Shown here: positions 45,801 through 54,602 of the stretch, in pieces
Position numbering within the stretch: position 1 is the first letter of the stretch
How the letters are laid out: each line of letters starts with the position of its first letter
Source of the DNA: CAZHHH01 sp052400685
GTDB taxonomy: Bacteria; Bacteroidota; Bacteroidia; Bacteroidales; Marinilabiliaceae
NCBI GenBank assembly: GCA_052400685.1
Contig: JBQTGJ010000001.1
Reading direction: 5' to 3' (one strand)
DNA length: 64,000 nt
Position numbers and translations under genes: made by a program
The notes under the pieces: model-generated
The model's input: only the letters and a program-made list of their open reading frames with translations
Database searches by the model: none
Told to the model about the DNA's origin: nothing

Positions 45801-46148
45801 AGTGTTGCGGTTAATTGGCGATGGCGGAAAAATGGTGATGTAACAGAAATACCGAGAGCTTTGAATGAATATGGATACAACTGGCTAGGTAGTGACCGAT
45901 ATGTTGAAGACGGCTCATTCTTGCGCCTTAAGTATTTGACGTTTAATTATTCTATTTCTCCTGAAAAATTAAAGAAATACAACATGAGGCAGTTTAGTCT
46001 GTATTTAACATTTAATAATCTGTTTGTATTGACAAAATATACTGGTGTTGACCCCGAGGTCGGATACTCTTCATTTAGCGTCAGTAAAGATGAAAATAAG
46101 ACCCCCAGGTCCAAGGATTTCACGTTTGGCTTAACCGTTTCATTTTAA
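42864..46148 (+). CDS. SusC-like TonB-dependent glycan transporter (first pair)
   Basis: About 1094 residues. In-frame ATGs lie at 42852 (overlapping the upstream stop), 42864 and 42876; 42864 is chosen because it follows that stop and leaves a signal peptide (MKKNMKMKIGLLFFCCLYFTMMLSGQ). A carboxypeptidase-regulatory-like domain (about 38-115) is followed by VDEVIVTATKT, then the plug with ALQGRIAGLDIVGNSG, SMRIRGISSINSN and ITVLKDAASTAIWGSKGANGVLVI, typical SusC signatures. The barrel ends FTFGLTVSF with C-terminal Phe. It works with the SusD gene 16 bp downstream. Confidence 0.93.
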   Translation: MKKNMKMKIGLLFFCCLYFTMMLSGQTTTSQFLVQGTVTSELSGETLIGVNVIEVDKTKRIVSATVTDINGHYVIKIKDPNNVLVLSFIGFVTKKVEIGNQRTINVKMEEESQQVDEVIVTATKTHNDGTFSIPQREVSTAVQTISTKEFDGLQITSVDDALQGRIAGLDIVGNSGDLGSGTSMRIRGISSINSNTEPLIVVNGVPYEVEIDPSFDFANANQEQFANMLSINPDDIDEITVLKDAASTAIWGSKGANGVLVINTKKGFRGPTRIQYSYRLTRAVQPEGLKMLNGDDYTMLMKQAYFNPHQNESAANIRELMYDPNFSEYENFNNNTDWFSEVTQVGYKHDHYLTLSGGGDKARYRVSGGFLTQTGTVIGQKMDRISSRAYLDYAVSDRIKFVSEFSFTYSDNDRNYENLLEIAYKKMPNVGVYRQDMNGNNTSDYYNIMRSSSLHESQRDLKNPVALAYLATNNLKNYRILPTFRLQYDLLDPLQSTLRYNIYVSFDVNNNKVAKFLPREVSNLEWDNEAVNLAESADSESMTVMMDNNVTWQPKLVNPNHSLLLYGSYQMRTGNSSSQGLSTANLPSGEIVDPTAIGYLSGISSSRSAYRSNALLFRGHYSFKSKYILGLTFRRDGSTKFGDSRKYGNFPGISAKWIISDETFMDFSNSWLSMFAVRPSWGISGNQPNAEYLHFSRYSSYGSYAGMPATRPTTLQLADLKWETTTSLNYGLDMGFFDDRFLFDINFYNKHTEDLLFENLKMPTSSGYSSLPWQNVGTMDNNGWEVNFYTNNAIKAKDFSIDFNFNLSNYKNTIVKLRDDVLENYNGDFDYANGSYLSRIQEGNSYGSVYGFKYKGVYQYNDYIPGVQENAPVARDANGNVFTDETGSPLPMYFAYGRSNAYEFKGGDAIYEDINHDGSIDELDIVYLGNSNPKINGGFGFSIRYKRFAMTPFFNFRYGNRIVNAARMYAENMYYNDNQSVAVNWRWRKNGDVTEIPRALNEYGYNWLGSDRYVEDGSFLRLKYLTFNYSISPEKLKKYNMRQFSLYLTFNNLFVLTKYTGVDPEVGYSSFSVSKDENKTPRSKDFTFGLTVSF

Positions 46149-46164
46149 TCAATAAAGTAAGGTA

Positions 46165-47712
46165 ATGAAAAAAATAGTATCAACTCTTATATTGTCCGGT
46201 TTCGTTTTTTTGACTAGTTGTAGCGATTGGTTGGATTTACGACCCGAAAGCGAAATTGTTCTGGAAGATTTCTGGCAGGACGAGAGCGAAGTTAATGAGG
46301 TGCTTGCAGCCTGTTACCGTGCCATGATTGAAGATGGTTTTATGGAACGGGTATTGGTGTGGGGTGAATTACGGTCAGATAATGTTGTGAGCACTGGTAA
46401 TACAGATATGCCAACAGATATGTGGAAGTTGATTAATGGTGATATATCTAGCAATAACGGGTATGTTAAATGGGGCCCTTTTTATACTGTTATTAATTAC
46501 TGTAATACTTTTTTGCATTATGCCCCTGGTGTTGTGGAAAAGGATGCAAATTTTACTCAATCTGATTTAAATTCGTTGAAAGCAGAAGTTCTGACTATAA
46601 GGGCACTATCTTATTTTTATCTGGTGAGAACTTTTAAAGAAGTACCCTGGATTACTGAGGCGAGTATTTCTGACAACCAGGATTACAGTCTTGCTAAATC
46701 GTCCGAAGAAATTATTCTCGACAATCTTATTCAGGATCTTGAATTTGCTGAAAAATATGCCAGAGATCAATTTGATACTAATTTGTTATCGAAGGGCCGA
46801 ATTACGAAGTCGGCTGTTCGGGCTCTTTTGGCTGATATTTATATCTGGAAAGAGGATTACGCCAGTTGTGTGGAGTATTGTGATAAAGTAATTTCCGACA
46901 GTAACCTGGAATTAGAAGAGGGAGAGAATGTTTTACAAAGTGTATTTTACTCGGGCAATTCTTCTGAAAGTATTTTCGAATTGCAGTTTGATGAAGACAT
47001 TCAGAATAATAATATTGTTGATAAATATTATGGTACTTATTCGGATCCGATTGGTTATTGGGCTTTTCCTTATGTTCTTATTAATGGAAATTATAGAATT
47101 TTTAATCTAACCACTGCCTCTGGTACTGAAAGTGAAGATGATTTACGCAGATATGATTTTTTGATAAATGTACTCAGCGAAAACTACAATATCTTTAAAT
47201 ACGTTGGGGCATTACGTCAGGAAGTTAGAGAAAATGTTTTTGGTTATGTTTACGGGAGTAGTACTTCTAACTGGATTGTTTATCGCCTTTCGGACATTAT
47301 GTTGTTGAAAGCAGAAGCTTTGGTGCAACTTGAAAATTATAAGGAAGCCTTAAAGTTGGTAAATACTACTTATTTACGTTCAAATATTTCTACCGGACAA
47401 GATTCTTTACTGCTTACGACCTACAATACTCAGAAAGAAATGCAGGATCTTGTATTAAGGGAACGCCAGAGAGAGTTAATGTTTGAAGGCAAGCGTTGGT
47501 TTGATTTGATGCGTCTGGCCCGTAGAGAGAACTCACCTGAAGAGTTGTCTAATTATGTAATTAGAAAATACAGCAGCTCTGGAACACAGAATCTTAAACT
47601 TTCAGTTATGGATGCGCTTTATTTACCAATTCATATTGATGAGTTCAATTCTAATCCAAAGCTGGAACAGAATCCGTTTTATGAGATAGAAAGCGGTTCC
47701 ATAACAAAGTAA
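46165..47712 (+). CDS. SusD/RagB-like surface glycan-binding lipoprotein (first pair)
   Basis: 515 residues with lipobox LTSC then SDWLDLRPES. TPR-rich helical fold: KAEVLTIRALSYFYLVRTFKEVPW (about 133-156) is the usual SusD segment, and VYRLSDIMLLKAEALVQ plus LRERQRELMFEGKRWFDLMRLAR (about 370-455) complete the signature. It caps the SusC barrel and binds the glycan. The next gene begins 11 bp downstream, so translation of the block is tightly packed. Confidence 0.94.
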   Translation: MKKIVSTLILSGFVFLTSCSDWLDLRPESEIVLEDFWQDESEVNEVLAACYRAMIEDGFMERVLVWGELRSDNVVSTGNTDMPTDMWKLINGDISSNNGYVKWGPFYTVINYCNTFLHYAPGVVEKDANFTQSDLNSLKAEVLTIRALSYFYLVRTFKEVPWITEASISDNQDYSLAKSSEEIILDNLIQDLEFAEKYARDQFDTNLLSKGRITKSAVRALLADIYIWKEDYASCVEYCDKVISDSNLELEEGENVLQSVFYSGNSSESIFELQFDEDIQNNNIVDKYYGTYSDPIGYWAFPYVLINGNYRIFNLTTASGTESEDDLRRYDFLINVLSENYNIFKYVGALRQEVRENVFGYVYGSSTSNWIVYRLSDIMLLKAEALVQLENYKEALKLVNTTYLRSNISTGQDSLLLTTYNTQKEMQDLVLRERQRELMFEGKRWFDLMRLARRENSPEELSNYVIRKYSSSGTQNLKLSVMDALYLPIHIDEFNSNPKLEQNPFYEIESGSITK

Positions 47713-47723
47713 AATTATTTGTC

Positions 47724-49673
47724 ATGAAAAAAAATACGCGTTTTCATCACTTTTTTTATATAAGTTTTATGAAGCTTACTATTATGTTATTAACATGTTT
47801 GCTGTTTCTTCCAGGATGCGATAGCGACGATGTTGGCGACAGTTATTATACTTTTACAGGAGAGACTGTGGGTGGATATATTTCTGCGCGTCCTGAACAA
47901 TATTCCGAATTTCAGCATATGTTGGATACTACTAAGGTAATGGGATTATTGAATGCGTATGGCGACTATACCTGTTTTTTGCCTACTAACGATGCTTTGT
48001 TTGATTTTTATGAGCATAGAGGAAAAAGCTCTTTGGCTGATTTTTCACTCGACTCTATTAAAATAATAGTTTACAATCATCTTATAAAAGATTTTTCCAT
48101 CCCCTCTGGGGATTTTAGCGAAGGTTCTTTGTCTAACCTGACAATGAACGGACGAAGTATTGAAATTAGTTTCCAATCAACCGACAATGGGGTGGCGTTC
48201 ATTGTTAACAAAGAAGCCAAAATTATTGATGGGGATATTGAGCTTCATAACGGAATTATCCACACAATTGATGCTGTTATTTCGCCTACCGATAATACTT
48301 TGATTGAAGCAATTCGGGCGGACGGAAATTTTAAGTTGTTTTATGAAGCATTGATTGAAACTAAATTATATGAGGAACTGGAATTAATTGAAGATTACTC
48401 CTATTCTCCACCTCTCGATTTACTTGATAAGTATGATGGTCAAACAAATGGTATTGGGAGCATTTTGCGAGTACCGCATAAACGTAAGTATGGTTTTACG
48501 GCACTTCTTGAAAGTGATGCTACTTATGCTGCAAATGGAATCAATAATCTTGAGGATTTAAAAGGTTATGCTAAAGGGGTTTATGATCTTGTATATCCTG
48601 AAGATGCCGACATAACAGATATAACAGACAGAAAGAATAGTTTAAATCGGTTTGTTGCCTATCATTTATTGAATCGAAAAATTCCTCGGGAGTTTTTTAT
48701 TGAAGCTTATGACAATACCGGATCGGCTAGTGGTACATCTCATTCCATCAAATCATACGATATGTATGAGTATCTCGAAACCATGTGTCCTTATACGCTC
48801 ATGGAAGTGCGAACCCATCGGGTCAGTAACGAATATGATGTGTTTAACATGGTTGAAGAATCTGGGTCGGCCGTGCGATTTGTAGATGGTAGAACGGATA
48901 ATCCTGCTGTTAATGGTGTTTTTCATGAAGTTGATGGTATTTTGGCCTATACTACAGATGTTGAAAGAATGCTTACCAGTAAAAGGATAAGAATGGATGC
49001 TGCCAGTTTTTTTCCGGAATTTCGGAATAATGATATTAGAGTTGGGAAAAAATATAAAGGTAGTAGCCCGGCTTATCCATCTGAAAGTTGGAAATTTCCA
49101 GCTGGTTATATTGAACGCGTGGAAACCTCTGAAACAACTCAGTTTGGCTATTTTAATTCTGATGATCGTTTCCTTGATTATCAAGGGGATGAGGTTTTTC
49201 TTGAAGGTTTATACGATTTTTCAATCACAACACCTCCCATTCCCGCTGGAACCTATGAGGTTAGGTTTGGCTACCAACCAACCGGAAATAGAGGCGCTGC
49301 TCAGTTATATTGGGATGGACAGCCTTGTGGTATCCCTTTGGATTTACGCTTGCTTGCCAGCAACGCTAAAATAGGGTACCAGACGCCCGGCCTTGATCCC
49401 TCTGACCTATATGGTTATGAGAACGATAAAATGATGCGGAACAGAGGGTACATGAAAGCGCCTTCAAGTTTTAAAGTTATCCAGGAATCCTGGTATAGTG
49501 GATCATCAGCACGGATGAGCCCTTCTGCATTACGTCGTATTTTAGGCATATTTACTTTTACTAAAGATGATAATCATGTATTCTCTGTCAGGGCCGCACG
49601 TGAAGGAGAATTTATGTTTGATTATCTGGAGTTTGTTCCTATTGAAGTGCTCGAATTTGAAGGTGTAGATTAA
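47724..49673 (+). CDS. Lipoprotein with two FAS1 modules and a C-terminal beta-sandwich
   Basis: 649 residues with lipobox LPGC followed by DSDDVGDSYY. FAS1 unit one spans about 50-190 (YTCFLPTNDALFDFY ... NHLI ... HNGIIHTIDAVISP). A larger, less regular FAS1 unit spans about 195-415 (YGFTALLESDATY ... LNRFVAYHLLNRKI ... NGVFHEVDGILAY). The last ~220 residues are a beta-sandwich with ESWKFPAGYIERVETS and GTYEVRFGYQPTGNRGAAQLYWDGQ, as in galactose-binding or CBM-like folds. It lies directly after the first SusD. The module order suggests a surface glycan-binding protein, but no ligand can be named. Confidence 0.75.
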   Translation: MKKNTRFHHFFYISFMKLTIMLLTCLLFLPGCDSDDVGDSYYTFTGETVGGYISARPEQYSEFQHMLDTTKVMGLLNAYGDYTCFLPTNDALFDFYEHRGKSSLADFSLDSIKIIVYNHLIKDFSIPSGDFSEGSLSNLTMNGRSIEISFQSTDNGVAFIVNKEAKIIDGDIELHNGIIHTIDAVISPTDNTLIEAIRADGNFKLFYEALIETKLYEELELIEDYSYSPPLDLLDKYDGQTNGIGSILRVPHKRKYGFTALLESDATYAANGINNLEDLKGYAKGVYDLVYPEDADITDITDRKNSLNRFVAYHLLNRKIPREFFIEAYDNTGSASGTSHSIKSYDMYEYLETMCPYTLMEVRTHRVSNEYDVFNMVEESGSAVRFVDGRTDNPAVNGVFHEVDGILAYTTDVERMLTSKRIRMDAASFFPEFRNNDIRVGKKYKGSSPAYPSESWKFPAGYIERVETSETTQFGYFNSDDRFLDYQGDEVFLEGLYDFSITTPPIPAGTYEVRFGYQPTGNRGAAQLYWDGQPCGIPLDLRLLASNAKIGYQTPGLDPSDLYGYENDKMMRNRGYMKAPSSFKVIQESWYSGSSARMSPSALRRILGIFTFTKDDNHVFSVRAAREGEFMFDYLEFVPIEVLEFEGVD

Positions 49674-49811
49674 TTTTAATAGTTATTGAAAAGAATCAGC
49701 TCTACGAATTGATCGGGTGCTGAAGATAATGGATTTAAGTTTTTTATATCAGACAGTTATTTTTAATTCTATGAGAATTCTATGTGGACTTTACAAAAAA
49801 AATATAAACTC

Positions 49812-51365
49812 ATGAATCACCTTTTTCATAATACAATTTTGTCTGCATTGCTATTGGCATTTATCGTTTTTGTTTCTAGTTGCGATGATAAGTGGGATAA
49901 GCATTATTATGGGGAGTCGGATGAACTGCCTGATTATTCTTTGTATGATTATATCAAGTCGCAATCAGATCTGGCCACCTTTGCAAAATTGCTCGAAATT
50001 TCAGGTTATGATACTATTATTAATGCGTCCCAGAGTTATACTGTATGGGCCCCGGAAAATAGTAGCCTGGCTGACATTGATTTAACTGATAAGATCGCAG
50101 CAGAGACCATTGTCAAAAACCATATCGCCAGAGGGAGTTATTCAACATCTGGTATCGACAATAAACAGGTCGGTTTGCTAAATGGAAAATATATTGATTT
50201 TGGCAAAACCGAATCCGGACAAGTGACTTATGGAAATGCACATCTCATTAAGTCTAATGTCAGGGCTAAGAATGGACTCGTGCATATTATTGATCAATAC
50301 AATCCATTCCAATTTAATATTTGGGAATATATTGGGAATGCTGAAAATATGGATTCATTAAAATCATATTTGTACGGCTTGGATCAATCCATTTTTGATG
50401 CCGAATCAAGTGTTGAAATTGGAATTAATGAAGATGGTAACCCTATTTATGATTCTATATTTATACGTAAAAATCTATTTCTTGAATCCTTAGGTTCTCT
50501 GGATGATGAAGATAGCATATATACTGCTGTTTTATTGAATAATAATGCCTGGAATATGGCTTATAATAAAACAGCTAAATATTTTAATGTCCCTGAAATC
50601 TACGGCGGGTCGAAACGAAGTGAGTCCCTTTCAAGATGGGCTATCGTACAGGATTTGGTATTCCGAAACACAATTTCGAACCCTCTTTCTCTCGATTCAT
50701 TGGTTTCGACCAATGGAAATGTATTTTACAACCCTTCGTACCTGTTTGCTGGTGCGCAACAGCATAATTTAAGTAATGGTGTCGGTTACTATATCAATGA
50801 GTTTACCTATCCGGATACCCTTTCCTGGTTTCGGGAAATAAGGGTCGAAGCTGAAAATGAAGAAGGAAGATCTAATGCAAATAATAATATTATTAATGGG
50901 AGCAGTTTAGGGTCGGATATTGACGTTTCAAAAAAAGGATATATTTTGCTAGAGCCTTCTTCAACAAGTAATTTTGCCCGTTCAAGTGTGACGTTTGCAA
51001 TACCAAATACCTTGTCGGCTAAATACAATGTGTATTGTGTGTTTGTTCCACCTTCCATTGCTGATCCAAATAATTTGTTACCAACCAAGACGTCTTTTCA
51101 ATTGGTATATGTAACCACGACAACAGGTCGAACATCTCGTTTAAGAGTAACTCCTGATAATAATGTCACCAATATCAATGAGCTTACGAAAATGTTTGTT
51201 ACTAAAATTGATTTTGATTATGCAAATGTGATTGATGAAGATTTTAAAGATGTTGCAGTGACGTTACAAGTGACAAATGATGTAACCATAGCTGAAGAAA
51301 GTGCTGGAGATTTCAGTCGTACAATGAGTATCGACTGCATTATATTAGAGCCCGTTGAAGAATAG
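49812..51365 (+). CDS. Lipoprotein with FAS1 modules and a C-terminal beta domain
   Basis: About 517 residues from ATG 49812 (MNHLFHNTILSALLLAF), preferred over the in-frame ATG at 49782 because it begins the signal peptide. Lipobox VSSC is followed by DDKWDKHYYG. FAS1 unit one covers about 35-175 (YDYIKSQSDLATFAKLL ... YTVWAPENSSL ... NHIARGSYS ... KNGLVHIIDQYNPF). A second, weaker unit with an insertion spans about 180-330 (IYTAVLLNNNAWNMAY, WAIVQDLVFRNT). The C-terminal ~165 residues form a beta domain (REIRVEAENEEG...). It lies 138 bp after the previous FAS1 gene and 18 bp before the second SusC. Confidence 0.72.
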   Translation: MNHLFHNTILSALLLAFIVFVSSCDDKWDKHYYGESDELPDYSLYDYIKSQSDLATFAKLLEISGYDTIINASQSYTVWAPENSSLADIDLTDKIAAETIVKNHIARGSYSTSGIDNKQVGLLNGKYIDFGKTESGQVTYGNAHLIKSNVRAKNGLVHIIDQYNPFQFNIWEYIGNAENMDSLKSYLYGLDQSIFDAESSVEIGINEDGNPIYDSIFIRKNLFLESLGSLDDEDSIYTAVLLNNNAWNMAYNKTAKYFNVPEIYGGSKRSESLSRWAIVQDLVFRNTISNPLSLDSLVSTNGNVFYNPSYLFAGAQQHNLSNGVGYYINEFTYPDTLSWFREIRVEAENEEGRSNANNNIINGSSLGSDIDVSKKGYILLEPSSTSNFARSSVTFAIPNTLSAKYNVYCVFVPPSIADPNNLLPTKTSFQLVYVTTTTGRTSRLRVTPDNNVTNINELTKMFVTKIDFDYANVIDEDFKDVAVTLQVTNDVTIAEESAGDFSRTMSIDCIILEPVEE

Positions 51366-51383
51366 GTTATAAATATTTACAGG

Positions 51384-54300
51384 ATGATAATGAATAGACA
51401 TATTGAATTAGTGGAAACTACAAAATCTTTTGTGTTATACAAGTTGATTGTACTGCTTTTGGCCATAGGGATACTCCGATCTCCAGATTTGGTTATGGGA
51501 CAAAATGAGATACCCGATTCCCTGAGTCTGGTGAAAATTGTTGTACGTGACGCTTACTCAAAGAAGCCAATACCTGCAGTGCAGGTTAAAACTATCAATT
51601 CATTGGCTGCTGGTACTTCAGACGAGAATGGGGAGTTAAATATTGCGGTTACCTCGGGGAATGAGGTGCTGGAGATAAAGGCTTTTGATTATAAATTGCA
51701 GGAAGTCCCCGTTAGGGGGCGTAATTTTCTGGAGGTTGAATTATATCCAGACTTTTTTTTGGAATGGTATAAAACAAACGACGGTTTAGACGGACATGTT
51801 CGTTCTTCTCATAATCCGCTATCCACCTACCAATTACAAAATATTTCAAAATCTCCTGCAATTACGATCGAAGATTTATTACAGAAGAATGCTGGTGGTG
51901 ATGTGAAATCGACGAATAGGTCAGGTTTAGCAGGTGTTGGTGCATCGATGTTTATTAGGGGCTTTAATTCCATTAATGCAAATTCGCAGCCGCTTTTTGT
52001 TGTGGATGGCGTTATTTGGAATATGAATTATAATGAGGCATCACTTCACTATGGCTATTTTGGAAATAAGCTTGCTGATATTGACGTAAATGATATTGGC
52101 AGCGTTACCGTGTTGAAAGACGGCACTTCAATTTATGGAAGTAAAGGTGCTAATGGCGTTGTTTTTATTAAGACAAAAAGAGCGCAGGATATGGTAACCA
52201 AGATTGAATTCAATGCTTTTGGAGGTATCTCTGAAAAACCAAACAAAGGTATCCCAATGATGTCAGGTGATGAGTATCGAATTTATCTAACTGAATTACT
52301 TGGAACCTCTGAATTTTCAAATAATGAAATTGCAGGCATGCCATTTTTGAATGATGATCCTTCGTATTTAGAATATAACAAGTATCACAATGTTACCGAT
52401 TGGGATGATGAAGTCTATAAAACAGGGATTTTACAGAGCTATAATATTAATGTAACGGGCGGTGATGAGAAAGCTCTCTATTTTTTCTCACTTGGTTATA
52501 CCGGCGAAAATGGCGTGGTTAAAAGTACTGATATGGAACGCCTGAATACTCGTTTTAATGCCGATTTTGATTTGACTGAACGGTTTGATATGGGATTGAA
52601 TATAGGATTTACCAATGTAGATAGAAATTTATTGGATGATGGGGTTTCCTTTTATACCTCGCCAACTTATCTTGCGTTGATTAAATCTTCTTTTTTGAGT
52701 CCATATACTTATACTCCAGACGGAACTTTGACGTCAGATTATGAAGATGCTGATGTTTTCGGTATCGGTAATCCTTCGGCCATTATTAATAATTCATTAA
52801 ATACCAACAATCAATATCGTCTTAATTTTGGCGTGAAACCTTCTTTTATTATTACTCCAACACTCAAGCTTAGTTCACTTTTCGACTATACGCTAGATAA
52901 GGTTAAGGAAACTTATTATAGTCCTATGACAGGTGTTGCCACCCGTTATATCGAAGGGTATGGGCTTTCTGAAAATGTTTTTAAAGGACAAATAATACGA
53001 AGTATCTCTATTTTTGATGATACTCAGCTTACTTTTTCTGGTGTCATAAATAATCAGCACCATATTAATGCCACTTTGGGGTGGCGGTATTTGGTGGATA
53101 ATTATAGATTGGAGTATGGCGAAGGGCACAATTCAGGTTCCGATCAGAAGCGCAATCTTCTTAACGAAGAGGAGTATAAATCGACTATGGGTGTTAATAA
53201 TGATAGTAAATATTTGTCAACATATATAAATGCAGACTATAATCTGAACAATAAGTATTTTCTTACTACTTCCTTAGCGGTTGATGGATCTTCCCGTTTT
53301 GGAAATGAAACAAAAGGCGGTTTTCGCGCTTTTGATAGAAGCTGGGGCGTTTTTCCGTCGGTTAATTTTGCGTGGCTTATATCTTCTGAAAATTTTATTG
53401 GGGATACGAAAATATTAAATCATTTGAAGTTGCGAGCAGGATGGGGAATTTCTGGGAATGATGATATTAGTCCTTATGCTGCTCAAGCATATTTTGTTTC
53501 TTCAAAGTTTATGAACAGAGCTAATGGCTTAATACTTGGGGGTATTGCTAATTCCGAAATTCAATGGGAAACCACCTATAAATATAATGTTGGCTTGGAT
53601 GCTTATTTATTTAATAATCGATTGGGATTGTCTGTTGATCTTTATAATAATAATACAAACGACTTGTTAGTACAAAGATCCTATCCTGATATAGTTGGTG
53701 ATGGCTACTATTGGAATAACGAAGGAGAAATGAATAACAAGGGTGCTGAGTTGGCCTTTCGTTGGAAAGTTTTGAACCAGAAACATTTTAAGTGGGAGCT
53801 TAACGCTAGCATCGGGCATTATCAAAATGAAATTACAAGCCTACCTAACGGAAGTTTTATTACTTCCTTTAATAATGCTGAAATTTTAACTGCTGTTGGA
53901 AATCCGGTTGGGGTTTTTTACGGATACAAAACAAATGGAGTTCTCGTTACTCAGAATGATGCGAATGAAGCTAATTTAAGTCAGGTTAATTCTGTTGATG
54001 GAAGTGTAACTTATTTTAGTGCTGGCGATATTCTTTTTGTTGATCAAGAAAGAGATGGTGTTATAGATGAAAAAGATAAGCAAATTATTGGGGATCCGAA
54101 TCCGGATTTTTATGGTTCTTTTTCTTCCAAAATTGGATATAAAAATTTAACACTTAATGCTTATTTTAAGTTTTCATCAGGTAATGATGTATATAATTAT
54201 CAACGGTATACTCTTGAATCTGGACGAAACTATAGTAACCAGAGTGTAGCAATGTTAAATCGATGGACTGCCGATGGGCAGCAAACCAATCAACCGAAGG

Positions 54301-54590
54301 TTGTTTTTGGTGACCCAATGGGTAATGCTCGTTTTTCTGACCGCTGGATTGAAGATGCTTCATTTATTCGTTTGAAATCAATTCAGCTGAATTATAAGAT
54401 ACCTATAAATAGCCAGATTCTTGAAACGTTAGAAATATGGACCGCTGCTAATAATCTGTGGACTTTGACCAATTATTTGGGTGTTGATCCTGAAGTGTCT
54501 TCTGGCAATTCCGTTTTGTACCAGGGTATTGATTTTGGGCTGTTGCCCAATGCACGGAGTTTTGTGATCGGTCTTAAGATGAATCTGTAA
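51384..54590 (+). CDS. SusC-like TonB-dependent transporter (second pair)
   Basis: 1068 residues (alternative start 51390). A signal peptide (about 18-40, LIVLLLAIGILRSPDLVMGQ) precedes a carboxypeptidase-regulatory-like domain (about 50-110) that is less typical than that of the first SusC. The plug has IEDLLQKNAGGDVKST, GASMFIRGFNSINANSQPLFVVDGV and VTVLKDGTSIYGSKGANGVVFI. The barrel ends SFVIGLKMNL. The two SusC proteins of the operon differ much along their length, so they are not a recent duplication. The matching SusD starts 12 bp downstream. Confidence 0.92.
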   Translation: MIMNRHIELVETTKSFVLYKLIVLLLAIGILRSPDLVMGQNEIPDSLSLVKIVVRDAYSKKPIPAVQVKTINSLAAGTSDENGELNIAVTSGNEVLEIKAFDYKLQEVPVRGRNFLEVELYPDFFLEWYKTNDGLDGHVRSSHNPLSTYQLQNISKSPAITIEDLLQKNAGGDVKSTNRSGLAGVGASMFIRGFNSINANSQPLFVVDGVIWNMNYNEASLHYGYFGNKLADIDVNDIGSVTVLKDGTSIYGSKGANGVVFIKTKRAQDMVTKIEFNAFGGISEKPNKGIPMMSGDEYRIYLTELLGTSEFSNNEIAGMPFLNDDPSYLEYNKYHNVTDWDDEVYKTGILQSYNINVTGGDEKALYFFSLGYTGENGVVKSTDMERLNTRFNADFDLTERFDMGLNIGFTNVDRNLLDDGVSFYTSPTYLALIKSSFLSPYTYTPDGTLTSDYEDADVFGIGNPSAIINNSLNTNNQYRLNFGVKPSFIITPTLKLSSLFDYTLDKVKETYYSPMTGVATRYIEGYGLSENVFKGQIIRSISIFDDTQLTFSGVINNQHHINATLGWRYLVDNYRLEYGEGHNSGSDQKRNLLNEEEYKSTMGVNNDSKYLSTYINADYNLNNKYFLTTSLAVDGSSRFGNETKGGFRAFDRSWGVFPSVNFAWLISSENFIGDTKILNHLKLRAGWGISGNDDISPYAAQAYFVSSKFMNRANGLILGGIANSEIQWETTYKYNVGLDAYLFNNRLGLSVDLYNNNTNDLLVQRSYPDIVGDGYYWNNEGEMNNKGAELAFRWKVLNQKHFKWELNASIGHYQNEITSLPNGSFITSFNNAEILTAVGNPVGVFYGYKTNGVLVTQNDANEANLSQVNSVDGSVTYFSAGDILFVDQERDGVIDEKDKQIIGDPNPDFYGSFSSKIGYKNLTLNAYFKFSSGNDVYNYQRYTLESGRNYSNQSVAMLNRWTADGQQTNQPKVVFGDPMGNARFSDRWIEDASFIRLKSIQLNYKIPINSQILETLEIWTAANNLWTLTNYLGVDPEVSSGNSVLYQGIDFGLLPNARSFVIGLKMNL

Positions 54591-54602
54591 AAGCACTTAA
54601 TT

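Noticed and set aside
48753..49184. Minus-strand frame of 143 codons opposite a FAS1 gene
   Set aside because: Shadow frame; its product is Ile/Ser-rich without a recognisable family.
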